64,000 nucleotides of DNA from Agapetus fuscipes. Lineage: Eukaryota; Arthropoda; Insecta; Trichoptera; Glossosomatidae. The stretch spans positions 13,370,524-13,434,523 of the forward strand of contig OX637343.1 in assembly GCA_951799405.1 (NCBI GenBank). The letters are read 5' to 3'. Positions 56,221 through 64,000 of this stretch are shown here, one piece after another (the stretch's first letter is position 1; each line of letters opens with the position of its first letter). The notes beneath the pieces are model-generated. The model was not told where the DNA came from. It worked only from the letters and a program-made list of their open reading frames with translations, and did no database searches. Both the position numbers and the translations under genes were made by a program.

Positions 56221-59009
56221 ATACTATTTTTTTTTTTTTTAAATGTATAGAATCCCGTGGAGAAAATATCAACCTCCAGCTTGTTCGCCTCCCTGGGCAG
56301 TCGCTGAAAAGGCGAGTAATACTGGTAGTTCACGGCACAGTCTGCCACATCAAAAGTATCCACGTTACGCGTGTTCCTTATTGGGACACGGAAATTAATT
56401 TTTGATAGGAGTTGGGGCGCGTCGGTCAAGCCATTAATGAGTTTGTATAGAAAAACCATGTCAGCAGCACTTCTCCGAGCCGAGAGCGGTGCAAGTTTAT
56501 ACGATTCTCGGAGTTGGTTATAATTGATATCCGAGATGGGTATTCCGAGTTTGAAGTTGATAAAGCGAAGTAGTTTGTTTTGTACCTTTTCTATACTACG
56601 TATATGTACCTGGTAGTGAGGAGACCACAACACGGAGTTATACTCCAGCAATGGCCTCACCAAACTTGTAAAAATATAAATAAAGGTGTGCACGTTATAA
56701 AATTTTTCACACAGTCGTAAGGAAAATCCTAATGTTCTGAGTGCCCTATCCACAGTTGCCTTTATGTGTGGTACAAATGTTAATCCCGCGTCCAACAATA
56801 CTCCCAAATCTTTGATTTGCGCAACCGACATAAGCTGTGTACCATCAATCGAGTAAGGGTACACCGTGGGATTCTTAATTTTGTGGAAACGCATTACTTG
56901 ACATTTTTCTATGTTTAAAGTTAAATCATTCTTCACACACCAGTCATAAAGCACGTCAATATTTCTTTGTAATATCTCGCAGTCACCAATACAGTTAACC
57001 ACTCTGTAAATTTTCAAGTCATCAGCAAACATGACAAATCTCACCCCGTCAAACCCGCTCAGGAGATCATTGACAAATATATTAAACAAAATGGGTCCGA
57101 GATGTGAGCCCTGCGGCACACCGCTCTTCGCCAAAAAAGGAGATGAAACAACGCCCGACACACAAACCCTAAGTTCCCTTTCAGCAAGATAGCTCGAAAA
57201 CCACGCAAGGAGTGCACCATCAATACCAAGAGAAAGAAGCTTTGCCAACAATATTGTATGGGAGACGCGGTCAAACGCCTTGGAGTAGTCTGTATATACA
57301 CAGTCCGTCTGACTCCTGGTAACAAAAGCATCCATGATATCACAATGAAATTCCAAAAGGTTTGTCAAGGTCGATCGGTTTTGCATAAAACCATGCTGTT
57401 GGTCCGATATAACGAGTGCTAAGTCACTCTTAATCTTACTGAGAAGAATACATTCGAACAACTTCGGTATGCAGGATTGTATACATATTGGGCGATAGCT
57501 AGTGACATCAGATTTATCTCCCTTTTTGAAAATTGGAATAATGTTGCTAGATTTCCAAGCTGTTGGAAAAATTCCCGATTCAATAGATTTATTAAATATT
57601 TTTTGTAAAATCCAACACATAACATTTGAACAATTCTTAATAAAAACAGGCGGCAGTTGATCAGGACCTGCAGATTTATTAGTATCCAGCGAATCAATAC
57701 CACGCTGCACGTCCGACACGGAAAATATCACACGCGCGATATGAACTCGATCAGTCAGCGGGAGCGCCGGAGTGTTGACACCCATGAGAACGTCCTCGTA
57801 GATTGACAGGAAATATTTTCTAAATAAGTCCACTACATCACTCACGCTATTGGCAGACCTGTCATTGAAATACATTATTTTCGGGTAATCGCTATGATCG
57901 TCTTTTAAAGATTTGGCAAGTTTATACAAATTCACGGAGGTTCCTGGTAACTGACTCTCTATGTTTCTATAAAATTCACGTTTTAGCGCTGCTGAAAGCA
58001 CCTGGCACTCCTTTCTTACCCTACTGAATGCTTCGTAGTCACTGGGGTCCCCAGTTGCCTTATACTGGGCATGCAATCTTTTTTTCAAACTAATCTTATC
58101 AACAAGTTCGCGTGTGAACCATTTGGGGTAGTTCCCCCATGGTGGCCGTTTGATAGGCACAAAATCGTGAACGGAACTATTTATAACGTTGTAAAATTGT
58201 GACACAATTTCATTTACGTCGGTATTTGTATCAAGGAAAGACCAATCAACCTCATTAAGATGGTTATTTATGACGTCGTAGTCACAAGTTTTGAAGTTTT
58301 TTGTAATTCTTTTCGGCAAGGACTCCCTTTCATAATTCACAATAAAATCTATCTCTAATGGGGGGTGATGGGCATCAGCCGGCAGGATGATCTCCGCGGC
58401 TGTGGAAACATTAAGACCATCAATATCTGTAAATATTAAGTCCAGTAATCGGTTTAAACTGTTACGTACCAGATTACACTGAACCAAACCAAGGAACGAG
58501 GACATGTTTTTAATTTCGGCGGTACACTCATCGTCTATCACCGCATTGGCCTCACACTCACACCATTTGGCACCCGGCAAATTGTAGTCCCCAGCAACCA
58601 AGATTTTAGCGTCTGGATATTTAAAACGGATTCTTTCCATATCTTTACAATGATTGGAGTAGGATTCAGAGTCTGAACCTGGCGGAATATATACGCAAGC
58701 CACAATTAAAATTCCAATCGGGAGAATGATTTTAACAAATATTTGCTCCAATGAAGTGTTCAGACATTTTATTATACAGGACCTGAACCTTTTGGCAACG
58801 CAGATCATAACACCTCCTCCCCTGGACTTGCCACTATCTTTACGATCACGATCTCTCCTATACACACAGTAACGGTCAAAACCAAGCTCTCCGTCACGCA
58901 CACCTTCATTCAACCAGGTTTCTGTAAAAAACAATATATCATATGAAGTTAAAGATGCACTAATAGATAATTCAGATAGTTTTGTGTTTACTCCACGGAC
59001 GTTCTGATA
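56217..59009 (-). CDS. LINE ORF2: endonuclease and reverse transcriptase
   Basis: From the first Met (58934) it has 905 residues, but the frame continues upstream with YYQNVRGVNTKLSELS (59012-58970), the normal start of the APE endonuclease. So that Met is not the true start, and no ATG is seen before the endonuclease. Endonuclease: FTETW (3-7), GDYNLPG (115-121), AHHPPL (188-193). RT: NKSAGPDQLPP near 419, YTDYSKAFDRVSH near 547, GVPQGSHLGPILFNIFVNDL near 605, catalytic FADD at 636-639. The C-terminus ends FYTF then a Lys run, because the frame reads through the poly(A) tail into flanking DNA. ORF2 nicks target DNA and reverse transcribes the LINE RNA. Confidence 0.93.
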   Translation of the reverse strand, partial: YQNVRGVNTKLSELSISASLTSYDILFFTETWLNEGVRDGELGFDRYCVYRRDRDRKDSGKSRGGGVMICVAKRFRSCIIKCLNTSLEQIFVKIILPIGILIVACVYIPPGSDSESYSNHCKDMERIRFKYPDAKILVAGDYNLPGAKWCECEANAVIDDECTAEIKNMSSFLGLVQCNLVRNSLNRLLDLIFTDIDGLNVSTAAEIILPADAHHPPLEIDFIVNYERESLPKRITKNFKTCDYDVINNHLNEVDWSFLDTNTDVNEIVSQFYNVINSSVHDFVPIKRPPWGNYPKWFTRELVDKISLKKRLHAQYKATGDPSDYEAFSRVRKECQVLSAALKREFYRNIESQLPGTSVNLYKLAKSLKDDHSDYPKIMYFNDRSANSVSDVVDLFRKYFLSIYEDVLMGVNTPALPLTDRVHIARVIFSVSDVQRGIDSLDTNKSAGPDQLPPVFIKNCSNVMCWILQKIFNKSIESGIFPTAWKSSNIIPIFKKGDKSDVTSYRPICIQSCIPKLFECILLSKIKSDLALVISDQQHGFMQNRSTLTNLLEFHCDIMDAFVTRSQTDCVYTDYSKAFDRVSHTILLAKLLSLGIDGALLAWFSSYLAERELRVCVSGVVSSPFLAKSGVPQGSHLGPILFNIFVNDLLSGFDGVRFVMFADDLKIYRVVNCIGDCEILQRNIDVLYDWCVKNDLTLNIEKCQVMRFHKIKNPTVYPYSIDGTQLMSVAQIKDLGVLLDAGLTFVPHIKATVDRALRTLGFSLRLCEKFYNVHTFIYIFTSLVRPLLEYNSVLWSPHYQVHIRSIEKVQNKLLRFINFKLGIPISDINYNQLRESYKLAPLSARRSAADMVFLYKLINGLTDAPQLLSKINFRVPIRNTRNVDTFDVADCAVNYQYYSPFQRLPREANKLEVDIFSTGFYTFKKKKNSM

Positions 59010-59780
59010 GTAGGCAGTTGCGCCGATTCTCCTGGTAAGTTTTTTCGGAGCTTTACAATCTTTGGAATTGAATCGAAAAATTTCACCGTCAGCTCCTCCT
59101 CACCAGCCATTCGCCTCTCCTCGACTTCCTTCCATAGACCCCGTAGATGTTCCCTCTGTGAGAGAGTCAGATCAGCTTTAGCTCGCACACCATCGCCAAG
59201 AAGCCTATTATTACGCAGCACATATCTGGCCTCCGAAGAATCAGCAAAGGAAACTTTAACAGGCCTTACTTTGTCAGCCGCCACTCTTCCAACTCTGGAT
59301 ACCTTGATACAATCCGTTTTGACTTCATCGAACTTACTGACGATATTCATGACAGTGTTGCGGTCATCATTCAGTCGCTGCACCTGGGTAGTGGCCGCGC
59401 TTTCTGGAATATTCATCAACATTACATTCTTAGATTTTTCACGTCGTTCCTCGAGTTCGCTAATCGCATCAAAGATAGAATTATGCTTTGAGTCCTCCGA
59501 CTCGCCCATTGAAATGGGCTTACTCTTGAATGTCTGCAATTCCCCTTCCATTTTGCCGGTTAAAACTCCAATCAGGGACATCGTTCTTGCCAGTCCCGCC
59601 GTCGTGGGTAGCAATTTAGAAGTCAACTCCTTAACTGCCTTCACTGCAGAATTATTGCCATTTATTAGCGCCAGTTGCATGGTATTCAAAAGGTTTGATG
59701 CCTCCGTTATTAGTTGAACAACGTTTGATTCCATTGTTAAAAATCGTTGGACAAGAGGAAAAAAAAGAAGTTGTAATTAT
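56221..59780 (-). mobile_element. CR1/Jockey-like LINE with ORF1 and ORF2
   Basis: Minus-strand element: short 5' region (right edge uncertain, near 59780), ORF1, overlapping ORF2, and a poly(A) end seen as a T run at 56226-56240. There is almost no 3' UTR. I found no target-site duplication. The apparent lack of stops suggests a young copy. Confidence 0.85.
58988..59734 (-). CDS. LINE ORF1 protein
   Basis: 248 residues. N-terminal half helical and possibly coiled (repeated LL/AV heptad-like pattern, ISELEERREKSK near 90-101). C-terminal half RRM-like: NVMLMNIPES, RVGRVAADKVRPVKVSFADS, then an RNA-binding tail with LTLSQREHLRGLWKEVEERR. It lacks CCHC knuckles. ORF1 proteins bind LINE RNA and assist reverse transcription. 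Its stop at 58988 lies inside ORF2, which overlaps in another frame. Confidence 0.85.
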   Translation of the reverse strand: MESNVVQLITEASNLLNTMQLALINGNNSAVKAVKELTSKLLPTTAGLARTMSLIGVLTGKMEGELQTFKSKPISMGESEDSKHNSIFDAISELEERREKSKNVMLMNIPESAATTQVQRLNDDRNTVMNIVSKFDEVKTDCIKVSRVGRVAADKVRPVKVSFADSSEARYVLRNNRLLGDGVRAKADLTLSQREHLRGLWKEVEERRMAGEEELTVKFFDSIPKIVKLRKNLPGESAQLPTIRTSVE

Positions 59781-62677
59781 AATATATATTTTTTTTCTCA
59801 CGGGTTATTTAAGTTTTATATTATTTAAGTATAATATTATTGTTTTATGTCACAGGTACAATTTATTTGATTATTGTGTTTATTTTTATTTATCCCAATT
59901 GCAGTGACAGCCCTGCTACAAAGTATTCAGCAATAATATAAGCAATTATGTTTATTGGCTGCAATTTATTGGACAGATTTGCAAAAATAGTCCTTATTGA
60001 TATTACAAGCGATGAAACATTTATTTTTAATTTGAAAAAAAAACACATAAGCAGCAGTCAGAGAGAACCGCGAACAATTTGTGATAAAAAATTGAGTTAG
60101 CTTTACACTGTAAACACCAATACACTTCACGCAATTCAGTTATTACAGATATTTATAATTATTTATTAGCAAGCAAAAATTTGGAGTGCACTACTTATGA
60201 TATTATGTATATTCTAATAAGGAAGATAATAAGGAAGAATTACTCTGCCTTTGTTTTTCAGATACATTTTCTAAGTGAAAAGACGTAAGAGGTAATTGTA
60301 ACTCTTTATTGGTTTTAGTAAGAAACTTTATGTCTTGTGCAGCTGCACCAAAGCCTATTCAAATCCATCTTACCGTATCAGATTTTGAAATGGAATACCT
60401 AAGAAGCGTTCAGTATTGTTTCACACAAAAGCTGATCTCAGGGCTGCGACACGATTTAGTGCCCAATATATCACATGCCTTTGTCAGCATCGAAATAATT
60501 TGGATTTTGGGCACCCATCCATCTGAACCATGGAGTAGGTGCCGGCCGGCTCGCTGCAACCGGCCTTCTGTCCCCGTCTGCCCAACAAAGAGAGATTTCT
60601 CGGGAAGAAGGTGCAAGGGAGATGAAGAGACCGGCTCGGCTCATTGTGCAATGTCGCTGTGTGCGCGTGCGCCGTGACCTGACCTGAATAAGGTTCCCCA
60701 CAACACTGAACACAACACGGTACACTCAGCCCGCCATGTAAATACGAGCGCTAACTCTGAACATGGAAGCCGGGCGGCCGCAGATGCATCAGCCCAACTC
60801 CCAGCACGGCTTTACGTAATGCAATCCTAATCTCAGAACCAGCTAACTTCACTCGCGAATGTTAATGAACAATTGTATTCAAACATCAATAGGCTTAAGC
60901 TTTATTAGCAAGCTCGTAAAGACATGCCAAGATTGATTAACTACAACAAAAGAAGACTCTGACAGCTAGATTGAGGAACAATGGAGATATGTTTGTGAAT
61001 AACAAAATGTTACTGATATCCTGACATACATTTGAATGTATAATAATTGTCAAATTGTGAAAAATATCCAGGAAATATTTTTGTCTGAGATATACTCGTA
61101 TGATTAAGATAGGTATTAGAAAACCACACAATAATGGTTTCTATGGCATTACAATAAAACAAACCTCAATATCCCTTTATGTGTTGCGGTCGAAAGTAGC
61201 AAATTGTATTCTGTGGCTTACCTGCAACAAAAGAGAAAATAAAACATTAGCTGGTTCAATAACTTATCGTGCGTGCGAGATTTTTCCGAGAAAATTCCTC
61301 TCGTTTCTCGGAATTTTCTTCGTCTCGTTAAAACGCGCGATACCAGGAGCGCAGCTGGGCGGGAGAGGTGTTTAGAATATCAAGCTGTGCGAGGTGAGAT
61401 GGCAAGAAACGTTGTGCTGTTTCACTCCCACGCCAGTAGCCAGCCCGAGATCGTCTTTAGAAACCTTGGCGCCGAAGGGAGTCACTCACACATAGGCATA
61501 CATTCTAATGAAAAAAAACTATTTTCCATGAAACTATGTATCAAGTTGATGTAACAGTCATAAACTGAAAATCTAAGTTATTTTTCACAATTATGATTTA
61601 TTCAAAATTTTATGAAATGGCAGAAGACAAAATGTTCAACAGTCAAACCTCAATCAGTGCCAAATTATAATAAAAATAAAGCGAGCATTGCATAAAGGCA
61701 ACAAGAAGTAAAAAACGCATTAAATTTAAAAATAACGTGAGTTTTCAAATATGTAAGTTCAATAACTTTTTTTTTTTAAGAAATTTGTTTATTTTGATAC
61801 ACCTTTGCATTTGCATCAACGTATATGTGTGTGGCTAAGTGTTCTTCCCTTTGGCGTCAAGGTTTCGAAACGCGAGACGTGTTCCATTTTTAAAAGTTTG
61901 AATCGGCGTCGCTCGGCGTCTGGCATCGATTCGCTGGGAGTGAGTCGTCTACCTCCTGTAGCCGCGTGCTCTCCGGGCAAGGTTTCAGGCCGCGGGCACA
62001 AAGGCTGCCCGCGTGGCAACAGAAGTCTGCCCCAGTTTCCTCTCCGGGAGGCTTTCTAGGTTAGGTCATCCCCGGGAGGAGCGGGAGGGACGCACAAGGG
62101 CGGGCTAGTGTGTCAATACTAAGGCCGGTGGGTTATTGATGTTGGCTGCAGTCGCTCAAACGCCGGAATGCTGAAATCCATACAATTAACCTGTGCCGGC
62201 TTGTTGCTCTCCCTGTCTACGCTCTCACCGAATAATGTACCGCAATACTTTAATAGGCTTCAGTTCATGACATTGACAAGTATAATGTTTACAGTTTCAA
62301 CTCTAGTATTTTTTTTTTTAACAAATATGTTAGGAGTTCGGTCATAAGATTTTTTTGTGCACAACAGTTTTCCCTAATGACAGAACACACTCATAGTCAT
62401 CCACAAACTGGGAGCAACTCTGGTTGCGTTCAGAGCAAGAGGGCCAAGAACGATCTAAGGGACATGTCAGACATGATTTCACAATTCAGTGTCCTGGTCA
62501 AAACCAAGTCATTGTATCGGCAAGCATAAGGGCCATTTCAGACTCAAATCATTCTGCCTGAATTATCTGGTTTACCGGACAAACTGCGTGAAAGGTTTCC
62601 TACATTTTCATACACTACTTACTGCCTTCCGGATAGAAAAAAAAACTTCGACAAACCGGACAAAATGCGTCTAGTGT
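59781..62677. other. No gene recognised; GC-rich patches
   Basis: Three GC- and CpG-rich patches at about 60530-60720, 61255-61480 and 61850-62120 stand out from the AT-rich background. They have no convincing coding frame. They could be promoter or first-exon DNA, or old elements. A 10-bp perfect inverted repeat (TTCCGAGAAA / TTTCTCGGAA) sits at 61284-61313. Confidence 0.35.
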
Positions 62678-62685
62678 GTAATGAC
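62678..62685. repeat. hAT target-site duplication, left
   Basis: GTAATGAC, identical to 63833-63840. Confidence 0.9.
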
Positions 62686-63832
62686 TAGGGACTGTAAAAT
62701 AGTGGTGTTATTTTTTAGGAAATTCGCGTTATTTTTTTGTGAAATTCGCGTTATTTTTGATCAAAAACAGGGAAATTCGCGTTATTTTTCATGATAAACA
62801 GCGAGATTTGATGTGATTTTTAGGGTTGATTAGATCAAAATAAAGGTTTATATAATTGCTAAACAAAATATATTACTAATATTTACAATTTATTATGTAA
62901 ACAACAATATGTACCTTCAAAAACAATGAATAAACAACATCTGAATCAATACGAGTATCTGCAACCGAAGATGGTGGAAGTACCCACCGAAAACGTTTTT
63001 GGAATAAAAAATACTTAAGTGGTACCTACAAAACAATGTCTTTTAATTTTAGTTTCTTAATTTTTTTTATTATTTTTTTAAATAATCCTTTTTTACAAAA
63101 AACCATTGATTGAAAAAAGTATTAATATTTCAATGACACTCCGAATACCCTGCAAATATCCTTTTAAAATATTTAATTTTTGTGCATTTAGTCTCTAGAT
63201 GAGGGTTATCTCATTTTTCAAGGGATGTTGGCTTTTATGAAAGCCTCAAGTTGTGCTCTTGGCTAATCCAGCAACAGCTTCACTCCTTGAAGTATTTTCC
63301 TTCATTGATGTCACGATTCAAGTCTGCTTGGATGATCCAGGACAGTTTTGCTTATCATTATTTTTTTTAATAGAATAGATTTGTGAATAGGAATGCAATT
63401 CACCAACCTACTCTGCCTGGCCAGATACAGGTATTAATATTATTAATTAATAATTCATTATTGTTTATTTTAATGAATTATTCATTTTTAATTACCCAAT
63501 TACATATGTTGAACCAGGGTCAAATTTATGGTCAAATGACCCAGGTGGGGATCGAACCCCGCGTCTAGCGTTCTAGCGTGCTTAAACGTTGAAAGAGACC
63601 ATTTTTCCTGTGCTTTGCACCTTGCAAAGGGTTTTCGCAGGATTTTTTTCTTTCACCCAAAATCGTTGCGTTGCAAAAGCGATACATGACAACTTTTTCG
63701 CATAATTTCTACCAAAAGTACGAAAATTCGCGATATTTGCGTAAAACCTGAAATTTCGCGTTATTCGCGTAAAAACATCAAAATTCGCGAATAAATTCGT
63801 TTTATCGCGATCGCGAAATTTTCCAGTCCCTA
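62686..63832. mobile_element. Non-autonomous hAT element with subterminal repeats
   Basis: Terminal inverted repeats TAGGGACTGTAAAAT (left) and ATTTTCCAGTCCCTA (right), with an 8-bp duplication as hAT transposases make. Near each end the motif AAATTCGCG recurs: three copies of GAAATTCGCGTTATTTTT at 62720-62790, and several AATTCGCG/TTTCGCG units at 63720-63822. Subterminal arrays are where hAT transposases bind. No transposase frame is present. A SINE3 lies inside. Confidence 0.88.
63368..63600 (-). mobile_element. SINE3 nested in the hAT element
   Basis: Read on the minus strand: a tRNA-like head with B box GGTTCGATCCCC (63549-63560), body (TTTGACCCTGGTTCAACATA), and 3' end CCTGTATCTGGCCAGGCAG. 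Same family as 29140-29385. Confidence 0.65.
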
Positions 63833-63840
63833 GTAATGAC
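63833..63840. repeat. hAT target-site duplication, right
   Basis: GTAATGAC. Confidence 0.9.
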
Positions 63841-64000
63841 TGTAACTGAGCTTTGACTATCCATTAAAATAATAAGGATACATTTGCCATATACAACCAC
63901 TTCTGACAGTTGTGTGGAAACTAAAACGCTGTATAAAACCGCTGCTAAACGAAGTCTCGATATTTTCTTTGGTAAACGTTTTGGTTTACTTTAAACATGA

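Noticed and set aside
1..64000. CRISPR array or bacterial operon
   Set aside because: No regularly spaced short repeats with unique spacers, and the content is eukaryotic retroelements throughout.

Overview
This window is repeat-dominated nuclear DNA of an animal, most probably an insect or other arthropod. It is AT-rich and has no bacterial gene organisation. Nearly every long open frame belongs to a transposable element: a Ty3/gypsy LTR element, at least four kinds of non-LTR retrotransposon (LINE), Penelope-like elements with a GIY-YIG domain, three tRNA-derived SINEs, hAT-like elements and a MITE. The gypsy primer-binding site matches the 3' end of insect-type tRNA-Lys. I found no convincing host gene, host tRNA gene or rRNA gene. 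A 200-bp block of N (9080-9279) shows that this is a scaffold with a gap.

Names used below: R250 is an approximately 250-bp interspersed repeat that starts TTCCTTGACTTATAGG and ends in (TTAGA)n; it has about 25 loci. SINE1 starts GACCGGTCCGTAG, SINE2 starts GGTCGATAGCTCAG, and SINE3 is a third tRNA-like family.

Layout: 1-7.1 kb, mostly unassigned DNA with SINE1 and R250. 7.1-9.0 kb, Penelope-like element copy 1, followed by the gap. 9.5-20.1 kb, a graveyard of LINE 3' ends, R250, SINE2 and two foldback structures. 20.1-24.8 kb, a frameshifted LINE between two 957-bp direct repeats. 24.8-30.9 kb, nested SINEs, a MITE and a tandem repeat. 31.1-33.1 kb, Penelope-like element copy 2. 33-41 kb, mostly unassigned. 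41.5-43.2 kb, a SINE1-SINE2 dimer nested in a LINE 3' end, and a second dimer in the opposite orientation. 45.0-50.8 kb, an apparently intact gypsy element with identical LTRs. 56.2-59.8 kb, a CR1/Jockey-like LINE with ORF1 and ORF2. 62.7-63.8 kb, a non-autonomous hAT with an 8-bp target-site duplication.

How the parts fit together: R250 forms the extreme 3' end of an RTE-like LINE (four junctions). It also occurs many times alone, in one case with a clean 12-bp target-site duplication, so it is either that LINE's short 3' copy or a SINE that uses its machinery. SINE1 and SINE2 also move as one fused unit, shown by a target-site duplication around a dimer. Each Penelope-like copy carries a hammerhead-ribozyme-like fold at both ends, in opposite orientation.
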